A DNA stretch of 54,863 nt from Eggerthellaceae bacterium (GTDB lineage: Bacteria; Actinomycetota; Coriobacteriia; Coriobacteriales; Eggerthellaceae): assembly GCA_022644775.1 (NCBI GenBank), contig JALCHN010000009.1:1-54863 (forward strand), given 5' to 3'. Within the stretch, counting starts at the first letter, position 1; the number at the start of each line of letters is the position of its first letter. The position numbers and the translations under genes are program-made. Under the pieces are notes generated by a model. That model made no database searches, was not told the DNA's origin, and worked only from the letters and a program-made list of their open reading frames with translations. Shown piece after piece: positions 1-8,203 of this stretch.

Positions 1-18
1 TGTTGTCACCGCTATGCG

Positions 19-45
19 TGACAACATCACGCGCCCCCGTTGTCA
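19..45. repeat. Interspersed palindrome TGACAAC-N13-GTTGTCA, copy 1
   Basis: Perfect 7-bp inverted repeat TGACAAC/GTTGTCA around a 13-base GC-rich core (ATCACGCGCCCCC). It lies just past the 3' end of the exporter gene. The same 27-base pattern recurs at 3598, 3635, 11238 (degenerate) and in tandem at 18078-18224, and starts again at the right edge of the window. It resembles a REP-type intergenic element. Confidence 0.75.
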
Positions 46-51
46 CCGTCA

Positions 52-1527
52 TCACGCTTTGCGCTTCAGCGGCGTCACGATCAACAGGACGCAGGCCAGA
101 GTGAACAGGGTGAGCACCACCTGCATGGCGAAGCTCGCGTGCAGTCCGGCAAGCGACACGCCGGCCGCCGCCGTGGGCGCATCGGGCTCGAGGGCCTGGG
201 TGGCCGCCGCCATCGAGGCCACGAGCACGCTCGACCCGAGCGAGCCCACGATCTGGCGCAGGGAGTTCACGATGGCCGTGCCGTGCGCCACATCGGGACC
301 CGAAAGCTTTTCCAGAGCGTAGGCGGTCATGGGCATCATGAGGAAGGCGAGGCCCACCATGCGCACGCAGTAAAGCGCGCCGATGACCCATTCGGGCGTG
401 GCCTGGTCGAAGAGGGCGAAGGACAGCGTGCCCGCCGCGAGCGCAAGCAGGCCCACCGTCGCCGACACGCGCATGCCGTGACGGTCGTAGAAGCTGCCCA
501 CCACCGGCGAGGCGAAGGCCATGAGCACCGAACCGGGCAGAAGGACCAGGCCCGCTTCCAAAGCCGAGATGCCGTGCAGCTCCTGCATGTAGAGGGGCAG
601 CTGCACCGAACCGGTCACCATCGCGATCTGGGCCAGGGCGCACAGGGCCACGCCCAGGATCACGTGCTTGCCGCGGAAGAGCTGCACCTTGAGCACCGGC
701 TCTTCCAAATGGAGCTGGCGGTGACAGAAGGCGATGAGCAGAAAGCCCGCCAGACAGATGATCGCACAGCAGCTCGCGTCATAGAGGCCGCGCTGCTCGA
801 TGAGGGTCACGCCCACGAGCAAGAGGATGAGACCGGGGATGAACAGCAGGCAGGACCTGACGTCGAGGCTCACCTTGTAGTGGGCGCCCGCCCCGCGGAC
901 CGTGAAAAACGACGCCGCGAAGGCGATCGTCGCCAGCCCGCCGAGCACGACGAAGATCATCCGCCAGCTGGCCACCTGCACGATGATGCCGGCGATCGAG
1001 GGTCCCACGGCCGGCGCGAAGCCTATCACCATGCCCACGAGGCCCAAAGCGAAGCCGTGGCGCTCTTTAGGGTAGACGCTCACCGCGACCGTCTGCACAA
1101 GCGGGATGAGCACGCCGTTGCCGCCGGCCTGCAGGAAGCGGGCGGCGAGCAGGATGTAGTAGCTCGGCGCCAACCAGGCGAGCATCGAGCCGATCACGAA
1201 GCAGCCCACGGCCGCCAGGAAGAGCTTGCGCGTGTCGAAGCGCTGGATGAGGAAGGCCGTGAGGACCGACAGGATGCCGAGCACGTAGATGTAGCCGGTG
1301 GTGAGCAGGTTGCCCATCGACGCGTCGACGGAGAATTCCGTCATGATCGCGGGCAGGGCCGTGGAGAGCATGGCCTGCGCCGCCGAGGTCACGAACGTCG
1401 CCGCCAGCATGATGTAGAAGACGACCTTCATGGGGACGTGCGCCACGTAGGGCGGCACGGTCTCCTCCACCCGGCGGGGCTCCCCTTCTCGCTCAATCGA
1501 TGCGTCCTGCGCTTCCGCGCTGCTCAT
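52..1527 (-). CDS. MFS multidrug-type exporter, DHA2 family
   Basis: Proton-driven major facilitator of about 491 residues in the cell membrane, most like the DHA2 (EmrB/QacA) drug:proton antiporters. A charged N-terminal tail of about 33 residues precedes the first membrane helix (about 34-55). The antiporter motif C region, GFAPAVGPSIAG, lies near residues 169-180, and hydrophobic helices run to a short basic C-terminus (PLKRKA). The ATG at 1527 is preferred over an in-frame ATG at 1545 because AAGGAG sits just before 1527 and would fall inside the longer reading. No EmrA or TolC partner and no regulator lie next to it inside the window. Substrate unknown. The family call is firm, the substrate class is not. 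Confidence 0.85.
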   Translation of the reverse strand: MSSAEAQDASIEREGEPRRVEETVPPYVAHVPMKVVFYIMLAATFVTSAAQAMLSTALPAIMTEFSVDASMGNLLTTGYIYVLGILSVLTAFLIQRFDTRKLFLAAVGCFVIGSMLAWLAPSYYILLAARFLQAGGNGVLIPLVQTVAVSVYPKERHGFALGLVGMVIGFAPAVGPSIAGIIVQVASWRMIFVVLGGLATIAFAASFFTVRGAGAHYKVSLDVRSCLLFIPGLILLLVGVTLIEQRGLYDASCCAIICLAGFLLIAFCHRQLHLEEPVLKVQLFRGKHVILGVALCALAQIAMVTGSVQLPLYMQELHGISALEAGLVLLPGSVLMAFASPVVGSFYDRHGMRVSATVGLLALAAGTLSFALFDQATPEWVIGALYCVRMVGLAFLMMPMTAYALEKLSGPDVAHGTAIVNSLRQIVGSLGSSVLVASMAAATQALEPDAPTAAAGVSLAGLHASFAMQVVLTLFTLACVLLIVTPLKRKA

Positions 1528-1643
1528 CCGCGCGCTCCTTTCCATATGGTGTCATGTGTTCGTATCTTGACGGATTGGCCCCGAAACAAGCAAGGGGCCG
1601 CACGCTTTCGCGCACAGCCCCCGCAACGCTTCTGCGAAACCCG

Positions 1644-2570
1644 CTAGCAGGTTTCGAAGCCTTCGGCGTCATAGCGGTGGCTCGACTGACGGACCTTCAC
1701 TTCCTGGTTCTTCAGCGTGACGCGCGAGTTTTCGGGCACCGATTCGGTGACGAAGGTGCTGCCCGCGATCACCGTGCCCGATCCGACGACGGTTTCGCCG
1801 CCCAGCACGCTCGCGTTCGAATAGATGGTCACGTAGTCGCCGATTGTGGGATGGCGCTTGACCCCGCGCAGGCCCTGGCCCGCGCGCGTGGACAGGGCGC
1901 CGAGCGTGACGCCCTGGTAGACCTTCACGTGGCTGCCGATCTTGGTGGTCTCGCCGATCACGACGCCGGCCGCGTGGTCGATGAAGAAGTAGGGGCCGAT
2001 GTCGGCGCCCGAATTGATGTCGATGCCCGTGTGATCGTGGGCGTACTCGTTCATGATGCGCGGAATCAGGGGCACGTCCTGCGCGTAGAGCTCGTGGGCC
2101 AGGCGGTAGACGAAAATCGCGAACAGACCCGGGTAGCTGAAGATGATCTCTTCCTTGCTCTGGGCGGCAGGGTCGCCGTCGAAGGCGGCCTGCACGTCGG
2201 TGAGCAGGACCTTATGCACGTCGGGCAGCTTGGCGATGAAGGCGTCGACGATGTCGCTGGCGCGGCGGTCGAGCTCGCTGAGATCGGCATGCGGGTCGCG
2301 GAAGAGCAGGGCCTCACGCACCTCGCGGGCGAGGTGTTCCTGAATGCGCATCAGGGTGTCACCGATGAAGAACTCCGGCCGACGCCCGCAGGAAGCCGGT
2401 TCGTCGCCGAAGTAGCCGGGGAACATGAGGTGGCGGCAGTCTTCGAGCACGCCGATGATCGCATCGCGGTTGGGAAAATGGCGGTCGGGTTCGGTGAAGA
2501 AAATCTCGGGCGCGCTCGCGTAATTGTCCGCGAAGCTGCGCACGACCGCGTCAAGTTCCTGATTGTGCAT
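1644..2570 (-). CDS. cysE: Serine O-acetyltransferase
   Basis: Transfers acetyl from acetyl-CoA to L-serine to give O-acetylserine, the first step of cysteine synthesis, in the cytoplasm. The 308-residue protein has a helical N-terminal half and then a left-handed beta-helix of hexapeptide repeats, including HDHTGIDINSGADIG, the catalytic-region IDHAAGVVIGETTKIG and VYQGVTLGA. This is the longer, plant/EpsC-like form rather than the shorter E. coli CysE. The ATG at 2570 has AGGAG six bases upstream, so the 22-residue extension possible in the same frame is rejected. It is alone here; cysK is not in the window. A shared 165-bp gap with the divergent gene at 2736 holds both promoters. Alternative: a related acyltransferase of the same fold, less likely given the close match around the active-site loop. 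Confidence 0.9.
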   Translation of the reverse strand: MHNQELDAVVRSFADNYASAPEIFFTEPDRHFPNRDAIIGVLEDCRHLMFPGYFGDEPASCGRRPEFFIGDTLMRIQEHLAREVREALLFRDPHADLSELDRRASDIVDAFIAKLPDVHKVLLTDVQAAFDGDPAAQSKEEIIFSYPGLFAIFVYRLAHELYAQDVPLIPRIMNEYAHDHTGIDINSGADIGPYFFIDHAAGVVIGETTKIGSHVKVYQGVTLGALSTRAGQGLRGVKRHPTIGDYVTIYSNASVLGGETVVGSGTVIAGSTFVTESVPENSRVTLKNQEVKVRQSSHRYDAEGFETC

Positions 2571-2735
2571 TTCCACTCCTTCGAATGGGCGCGACCTATG
2601 TGCACGCCGTGTATTCCGCACCACAGTATGGCACAAGCGCCCCAGGCGCCCCGCACGCCGTTACCGAATTGAGAGTAGAATTGCGACCGTTGCTAACACG
2701 CGGGCGCCGCCGCGCCCCTTTTCCCGGGAGATTCC

Positions 2736-3596
2736 GTGCAAGAACAAGAACCCCAGCAAGAGCCCAAGCCCACGCCGGCGCGCATCGTCGTGCCCGTCAC
2801 CATCGGCGTCACCGCCGTGGCCCTGCTCACCGCCTACAGCGTGGCCCTGCCCTTCGCCCACGGCGTGTGGACGAACCTCAAAGGCACGGATGCGGCCGAT
2901 GCCACGCCGCTCGCGCTCGTAGAACCCGCCGACCAGGCGGCAAGCGACGAAGACGCGCAGTCCCCCACCAAGCTCGTGGCACAGTGCAACGGGGTCGACG
3001 TGTATGCGCCGATCGAGACCTCGGCCATCACCGCGGTCCTCTTCCACCAGGCCTCCTACGCCTACGCGCTCCCGCTCACCACCGAGCTGCCCAAGGCCGA
3101 TGCTACCGCAGCCAAAGCCGCCCAGCAGGTGCGCGTGAACCACGACCAGACCGACGGCGACTGGCTCGACGCCGACGCCCTGCACCTATGGCGGTCGCAA
3201 GATTCCACCGAAATGGACACGGCGATCGACGTGGGTGCGACTGCCGGCACGACCGTCTACGCCCCGGTCACCGGCACCGTGGCGCTCGTGAAAGACTACC
3301 AGCTCTACGACCGCGTGCCCGACATCGAGATCCACATCCAGCCCGACGGCCATCCCGAAATGGACTGCGTGGCCATTCACATCACCGATGCGCAGGTGCA
3401 GGCGGGCGACCATGTGGAAGGCGGCGTCACGCCGATCGCGAGCGTGCGCGACATCGCCTGCAGCATCGACGGGATCCAGCTGACCGACTACACCCCGGCC
3501 GACGACCCGGGCAACCACACCCACATCCAGGTGAACAACGCCGACTACCCCGGCTACCGCGAGAAGAAGCTCCAGGGAGCGATCACGGTCCAGTAG
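2736..3596 (+). CDS. Membrane-anchored LytM/M23-like protein with altered first metal ligand
   Basis: A 286-residue protein starting at GTG, with GGGAG six bases upstream. One membrane helix (about residues 15-40) anchors it, leaving most of the chain outside the cell. The C-terminal half is recognisable as an M23/LytM beta-sheet domain: AIDVGATAGTTVYAPVTGTV matches the family's substrate-groove strand, and the HTH of NHTHIQV matches the distal metal-binding HxH. The usual HxxxD start of the domain reads DTAID, so the first zinc-ligand histidine is aspartate. It may be an inactive regulator of cell-wall hydrolases, like EnvC or NlpD, or a metal-site variant. No operon partner follows; two palindromic repeats lie directly downstream. 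Confidence 0.7.
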   Translation: MQEQEPQQEPKPTPARIVVPVTIGVTAVALLTAYSVALPFAHGVWTNLKGTDAADATPLALVEPADQAASDEDAQSPTKLVAQCNGVDVYAPIETSAITAVLFHQASYAYALPLTTELPKADATAAKAAQQVRVNHDQTDGDWLDADALHLWRSQDSTEMDTAIDVGATAGTTVYAPVTGTVALVKDYQLYDRVPDIEIHIQPDGHPEMDCVAIHITDAQVQAGDHVEGGVTPIASVRDIACSIDGIQLTDYTPADDPGNHTHIQVNNADYPGYREKKLQGAITVQ

Positions 3597-3597
3597 G

Positions 3598-3661
3598 TGA
3601 CAACAGGGGCGCGTGATGTTGTCACACGCGCGGGTGACAACGAGGGCTGCTGACGTTGTCA
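3598..3661. repeat. Two interspersed palindromes, copies 2 and 3
   Basis: Two adjacent TGACAAC-N13-GTTGTCA units at 3598-3624 and 3635-3661, starting right after the stop codon of the M23-like gene. The first unit has the reverse complement of the core seen at 19-45; the second core is diverged. They may act as a transcript end structure, as no T-rich terminator is seen here on the plus strand. Confidence 0.75.
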
Positions 3662-3721
3662 GTTCGGCCCACAGCCCGCGGCACCGTTCCGAAGCCGCAG
3701 GCGAACAGCCCCGCCCCACGC

Positions 3722-3747
3722 AAAAAAAGGAGCCCGAAGGCTCCCTT
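3722..3747 (-). terminator. Terminator of tRNA-Asp, copy 1
   Basis: GGAGCC-CGAA-GGCTCC hairpin with a run of seven T on the minus strand, directly downstream of the tRNA. It is almost identical to the hairpin after the second tRNA-Asp. Confidence 0.85.
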
Positions 3748-3758
3748 TCGCATTCAAA

Positions 3759-3835
<77 letters not shown>

Positions 3836-3972
3836 GTGCTTTTAGCAACTCGTTCAATATACAGGAGGCACCTGACCCGCGCAAGAACTTTTTCGGACAA
3901 ATTTTTCCAAGCACGAAGGCCGCATGCACCCCAGCGCCTTCGTGCGGAAGCCGCCCCGCGCGGCGCGACGCC
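3836..3972. other. Intergenic stretch between galT and tRNA-Asp
   Basis: Holds an AT-rich promoter-like segment upstream of the tRNA (TTCAATATAC on the plus strand) and the untranslated end of galT. No ORF or clear terminator for galT was found. Confidence 0.4.
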
Positions 3973-5490
3973 CTAGGCGAGCCGGTCAAGAAAGCGCGCC
4001 TGCGCCGCGCGGCCGGCATCGTCCCATTTGAAGACGCCGGCGCATTCGAGCACCTGGGCGAACACCTGCCCCACTTCCCGCTGCAGCAGCTCGCGCACCG
4101 TCGCTTCCTCGAAGGACCCGTAGCGCGTGCGCAGACCTTCCGCCCACGCCGCATGGGGCGCGCAGAGCGGATCAGCCGCAAGGTCGCTGCCCTCCACCAA
4201 AGCGCGCGCGAGGGCGGCGAGCTCCCGCTTGAGCCGCCCGGGCAGAATGGCCAGCCCCATCACTTCGATCAGCCCGATGTTCTCGCGCTTGATGTGATGC
4301 AGGTCTTCTGTGGGATGGAAGACGCCCCAGGGCGCCTCGGGGCTCGTGACGTTGCAGCGCAGCACCAGATCGAGCTCGAACGCCCGGCCCGCGCGGCGCG
4401 CGATCGGCGTGATCGTGTTGTGGCGCGCACGATCGCTCTCCGCCACGATGCCCGCCTGCGCGTCGCTGTAGTCCCGCCAGACTTCGAGCACGCGATCGGC
4501 CGCTTGCACGAGCCGGCTGGGGTCGGCGGCGCGCAGACGCAGCACCGACAGGGGCCACACCACCGTATGGGCTTCCACATCGGGAAAGCCCGCGAGCGCC
4601 ACCCGGTCCCCTTCGGGCGCGCGTTCCATCGGGAAGGTATGCCGGCCGCCCTGGAAATGGTCATGCGAGAGGATCGAGCCGCCCACGATGGGCAAATCGG
4701 CGTTCGACCCGAAGAAGTAGTGCGGCAGCGCTTCGGTGAGCGCGAGGAGGCGGCGGAAGGTCGTCGCATCGATGTGCATGGGCCTATGGACGGGCGCCAC
4801 CGCGATGCAGTGCTCGTTGAAATAGGCGTAAGGCGAATACTGCAGGGCCCAGGTCTCGTCACCGGCGTCGACGGGCGCGGCGCGCAGGTTATGCCGCGCG
4901 GGATGGGCGCCCCAGGGGCTTGCGGGCCCGCGCCCGCCGTACCCCACGTTGTCGACGCAAAGGGCGCAGGCGGGATAGCCGCTGCGCCGGGCGCGCCCCG
5001 CCCGTGCGATCGCGCGCGGGTCCTTTTCGGGTTTGGAAAGATTGATCGTGATTTCCAGATCGCCCCATTTCGTGGGCGCGCACCACTTCTCGTCGCGGGC
5101 GATCGCGGCGCGGCGCACGAAGTTCGCGTCTCCCGAAAGGGCGTAGAACCAATCCGTCGCCCGACGCGGGTCAGCCGCACGTAGCTCTTCGAAGCGCCGC
5201 ACGACTTCCGAAGGCCGCGGCATCAGGGCGCCCATGATCCGGCAGGCGAAGGCGTCGTCTTCCTCGCCCGCGGTCAGGGCGCCCTGCGTGCGCGCGAAGG
5301 CGCACAGATTGGCCAGCGTTGCGTCGATCGAGGTCGCGTCACGCGGGGCGACCGGTTGCGCGAAGCCCGCCCCGTCGCACCCCACCAAATCGAGCACTGT
5401 GTTGCGGGCCCAGGCGACATCGGCCGCCTCAATGAGGCCGTGGGCACGCGCATAGGCCACAAGGCCTTCCACCGTTGCTTCTATTCCCAT
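3973..5490 (-). CDS. galT: UDP-glucose-hexose-1-phosphate uridylyltransferase, type 2
   Basis: Leloir pathway enzyme that exchanges UMP between UDP-glucose and galactose-1-phosphate in the cytoplasm. At about 505 residues it matches the long GalT family found mainly in Gram-positives (COG4468), not the 350-residue E. coli type. The histidine-rich active-site signature SHDHFQGG is near residues 274-281, with PHYFFGSNADLPIVGGS just before it. The ATG at 5490 overlaps the end of galK by ten bases and has AAGGAG upstream. The reading frame stays open far upstream, but that part lies over galK in another frame and is not coding. It is the last gene of the coupled transporter, alpha-galactosidase, galK, galT operon. 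No galE is in the window, so epimerisation must be encoded elsewhere. Confidence 0.92.
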   Translation of the reverse strand: MGIEATVEGLVAYARAHGLIEAADVAWARNTVLDLVGCDGAGFAQPVAPRDATSIDATLANLCAFARTQGALTAGEEDDAFACRIMGALMPRPSEVVRRFEELRAADPRRATDWFYALSGDANFVRRAAIARDEKWCAPTKWGDLEITINLSKPEKDPRAIARAGRARRSGYPACALCVDNVGYGGRGPASPWGAHPARHNLRAAPVDAGDETWALQYSPYAYFNEHCIAVAPVHRPMHIDATTFRRLLALTEALPHYFFGSNADLPIVGGSILSHDHFQGGRHTFPMERAPEGDRVALAGFPDVEAHTVVWPLSVLRLRAADPSRLVQAADRVLEVWRDYSDAQAGIVAESDRARHNTITPIARRAGRAFELDLVLRCNVTSPEAPWGVFHPTEDLHHIKRENIGLIEVMGLAILPGRLKRELAALARALVEGSDLAADPLCAPHAAWAEGLRTRYGSFEEATVRELLQREVGQVFAQVLECAGVFKWDDAGRAAQARFLDRLA

Positions 5491-6617
5491 TGCGCACACG
5501 CTCCTTGCGTCGTAAGGTCGAGCACGCAGGTCGCGCCCGGGGCCAGATGGGCGTCCATGTAGGAGGCGAAGCCCTCCACCCCGTCGAGAGGCACGTACGC
5601 CTGGATGGTGCCGCCGAAACCGCCTCCGTGGATGCGCGCGGCGCCCCGCTCGCCGAGCCAGGCGTCCGCCAAGGCCAAGGCCACCTGGGCGGGTTGGCTC
5701 GCCTCGCCGGGCACCGACACGTTCTGCAGATATTCGGCCGACGAATGGGCCGACGCGCGCGTCGCCCGCAGGAAGGCACCCGCGTCGCCCGCGCGCAGGG
5801 CCTCCAGCCGCTCGTCGACCAGGCGCATCTCGCGATAGTAGTGGAACGCGCGCAGGGCCACGCGGTCCCCCAGCTGGGCGCGCAGAGCGTCGAATCCCAC
5901 AAAGAAGCGGTCCTCGGGAACCGCGCAGAGCCGTTTGGCTCCGAAAAAGCCCGCAGCCGCCTGCATGTCGAGGGGAATCTGCGCGTAGAGCGGCGTGAGG
6001 GCCGCGTGATCGGCGCCCACGTCGATGAGGCAAAGGGCCAGCCCCGCATCGGCGAAGCTGAAATCGACCGCCTCCACGCGCGCCTCCTCTTCCGCGAAAT
6101 CCATCTCTTCGATGCCGCCGAAGGCGATCGAGGCCTGGTCCATGAGCCCGCAGGGCTTGCCGAAGAAGTCGCGCTCGGCCGCCTGTCCCATGCGGGCCAG
6201 ATCAAGCGGCGGCAGGGCCGCGTCGGCGAAGAGGCGCGCAAGCCCCGCGCCCACGGCGAGCTCGAAGGCCGCCGAAGACGACAGCCCGCCGCCTGCGGGC
6301 ACCGAGCTGCGCAGACGGGCCGAAAAGCCGCCCACGGGGATGCCGGCCGCCTTGCACCCGGCGACCATGCCGCGCACGAGCGCCGCCGAGGTGCCCGCTT
6401 CTCCCGCGCGCGGCTCCACATCGCGCACGTCGAGGTCCACGGGGCCGAAGCCCTCGCTGATCAGGTGGGCGTGATGGCCGCCGGAGGCTTCCATGACCAC
6501 GCTCACGCCCTGCCCCACCGTGGCGGCGACGACGCGCCCGCCCTGGTGGTCCACATGGTTGCCCGCGATTTCGGTGCGGCCCGGGGCGAAGGCGCGCACC
6601 GTCTTCCTGCCGGTCAT
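5481..6617 (-). CDS. galK: Galactokinase
   Basis: Phosphorylates galactose at C1 with ATP; GHMP kinase fold, 378 residues. The galactokinase signature appears as GRTEIAGNHVDHQGG at residues 13-27, the ATP-binding PAGGGLSSSAAFELAVG near 109-125, and the third GHMP motif GGGFGGTIQAYVP close to the C-terminus. The ATG overlaps the stop codon of the alpha-galactosidase gene (ATGA), and the last ten bases overlap galT, so translation of the three genes is coupled. The signature differs from the usual GRxNLIGEHTDY (TEIAGNHVDH), as in several Gram-positive galactokinases. Kinase activity on galactose is inferred from the operon as well as the motif. Confidence 0.93.
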   Translation of the reverse strand: MTGRKTVRAFAPGRTEIAGNHVDHQGGRVVAATVGQGVSVVMEASGGHHAHLISEGFGPVDLDVRDVEPRAGEAGTSAALVRGMVAGCKAAGIPVGGFSARLRSSVPAGGGLSSSAAFELAVGAGLARLFADAALPPLDLARMGQAAERDFFGKPCGLMDQASIAFGGIEEMDFAEEEARVEAVDFSFADAGLALCLIDVGADHAALTPLYAQIPLDMQAAAGFFGAKRLCAVPEDRFFVGFDALRAQLGDRVALRAFHYYREMRLVDERLEALRAGDAGAFLRATRASAHSSAEYLQNVSVPGEASQPAQVALALADAWLGERGAARIHGGGFGGTIQAYVPLDGVEGFASYMDAHLAPGATCVLDLTTQGACAQWE

Positions 6618-8203
6618 CGCCGCTTCCTTTCCGCCAGAACGTCTACCGCCCGCTGAAAGGCCGCGCGCGCCTCGGGGCCCCAGGCGCCCATATCGTCGGA
6701 GGTGAGCAGCATGCTGCCGAAGAGGCTGTCTGCCTCGAGCAGCTCGCGCTTGCGCGCCGGCGAGATGCGCACGTCATCGCGCAGGAAGAAGACGTCGGGG
6801 TCGCATCCGAAAGCGCGCCCGTCGAGCGGGGACCGGTAGACGGTGTTGGCAAGGCTGCGCGCCGTGCTCGTGCGCTCGCGGTGCAACAGCTTCGCGGGCG
6901 GCACGTTGTCCCAGGCAAGGCCGACATCGCAGCCGATGCGGCAGTAGTCGAAGACCCCGAAGGCGCTGGCCAGCGGCACCCCGCAGCCTAAAATGACGCA
7001 ATGGGTGCCGGCCGCACGGCGCAGCAGGCCGACCGCGTCGGCCATGAGCTCGCCGCGCGTCATGCCCGCATGGGGCAGCATGCAGGCGGCGTAGAGGAAG
7101 TCGAGCTTCAACGCCGAAAAGCCCCAGTCTTCCACCGCCGTGCGCACACATTCCTCCACGTAGGCGCGCACTGCAGGATTCTGCGTGTCGAGCGCCACGT
7201 GCCCGCTCCAGTGCGAGCCCGTGGTCACCGGCTCACCGTCGGGGCCGCGCAAAAGCCAATCGGGATGCTCGGCAACGAGGCGCGAGTCGCTCTCCGCCAC
7301 GAAGGGGGCCATCCACAGGCCCGGCCGCGCGCCCGTGCGGGCGATTTCGGCCGCGAGCGCCGCCATCCCATGAGGAAAGGCCGCCGCATCGACGTCGAGC
7401 CAGTCGCCCTTGCGGCACCAGCCGTCGTCGACGAAGGCCACCGTGCCCATCCCGTGCAGATCGACGCCGGCAAGGCCCTCCTGCAGAGCCTGCACGTCGT
7501 GCAGGATCGCGCCTTCGTCGATGTCCTCGTAGTGCCGATACCAGCTCGTGTAGCCCACCAGAGGAGCGTCGCCCCCGTAGGGGCGCACCCCCAGCGCGGC
7601 AAACCAGGCGTCGAAGACCGCGTCCTCGCCGCCCTCCTCGAGCACGAACGAGGCGAGCGTCGCCTCCTCTCCCGCCGCGAGCGCGCGCGCCGGCGCCTCG
7701 GGCTCGAAGGTCACGACGCCCGCGTCGCAATCGGTGCGCAGGAGCGTGAAGCCCCGCCGCTCGCCGGTCGAGGCGAGCAGGGTCACGCGGTCGCCCGCGC
7801 GCACCGTGGCGTAGGTGAAGCCGTGCCGGCAGCCGGGGCGTTCCTCGTAGCGCGTGAAACGGTAGTCGCCCATCGCGTCGATCGCGAACCGGCGCACGCC
7901 CCATTCCGGCAGCCCGTCGAGCCCGCGCATCACGGCCCAGGGGCTCTCTTCGGCGGTGTCGGTCCAGGACTGGTAGCCGTTGAGCAGAACGCGCTCTTCG
8001 GGCGCGAAGTCATGGGCGAAGCGCACCGTGCACGCGGTCACCCGCAGGGGCACGCGAGCGGTGATGCGCACCGTTCCCTTCTCCCCATCGAAGGAGAACT
8101 CGAAGGCGGCTTCGTTGGTTGCAAAGCCTTCCGCATCCGCGCGCTCGACGCTCACCGCGCCCGCTTCCGTTTCGAAGCGCGCGCTCCAACCCGCAAGCCT
8201 CAT
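6614..8203 (-). CDS. GH36-family alpha-galactosidase
   Basis: Hydrolyses terminal alpha-galactosides such as melibiose or raffinose to release galactose for GalK. The 529-residue protein has an N-terminal beta-sandwich (NGYQSWTD, GYTSWYRHYEDI) and then the GH-D clan barrel. The nucleophile is the aspartate of FSALKLDFLY (about residue 366), and the acid/base aspartate is in CRIGCDVGLAWDN (about residue 424). FVDDGWCRKGDW and PGLWMAPF are further family blocks. There is no signal peptide, so it acts inside the cell on imported sugar, which fits the adjoining symporter. It overlaps both neighbours by four bases. It is shorter than the 700-residue AgaA/RafA type, so the exact substrate is open. 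Confidence 0.88.
   Translation of the reverse strand: MRLAGWSARFETEAGAVSVERADAEGFATNEAAFEFSFDGEKGTVRITARVPLRVTACTVRFAHDFAPEERVLLNGYQSWTDTAEESPWAVMRGLDGLPEWGVRRFAIDAMGDYRFTRYEERPGCRHGFTYATVRAGDRVTLLASTGERRGFTLLRTDCDAGVVTFEPEAPARALAAGEEATLASFVLEEGGEDAVFDAWFAALGVRPYGGDAPLVGYTSWYRHYEDIDEGAILHDVQALQEGLAGVDLHGMGTVAFVDDGWCRKGDWLDVDAAAFPHGMAALAAEIARTGARPGLWMAPFVAESDSRLVAEHPDWLLRGPDGEPVTTGSHWSGHVALDTQNPAVRAYVEECVRTAVEDWGFSALKLDFLYAACMLPHAGMTRGELMADAVGLLRRAAGTHCVILGCGVPLASAFGVFDYCRIGCDVGLAWDNVPPAKLLHRERTSTARSLANTVYRSPLDGRAFGCDPDVFFLRDDVRISPARKRELLEADSLFGSMLLTSDDMGAWGPEARAAFQRAVDVLAERKRR

Noticed and set aside
40-1647. Long plus-strand frame of 535 codons rich in His, Arg and Glu
   Set aside because: Composition is typical of the antisense of a membrane protein gene, with no ribosome binding site and no family match; the exporter on the minus strand explains the region.
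3973-6033. GalT with a 180-residue N-terminal extension
   Set aside because: The extension lies over galK in another frame; a good ribosome binding site and the family's usual N-terminus support the start at 5490.
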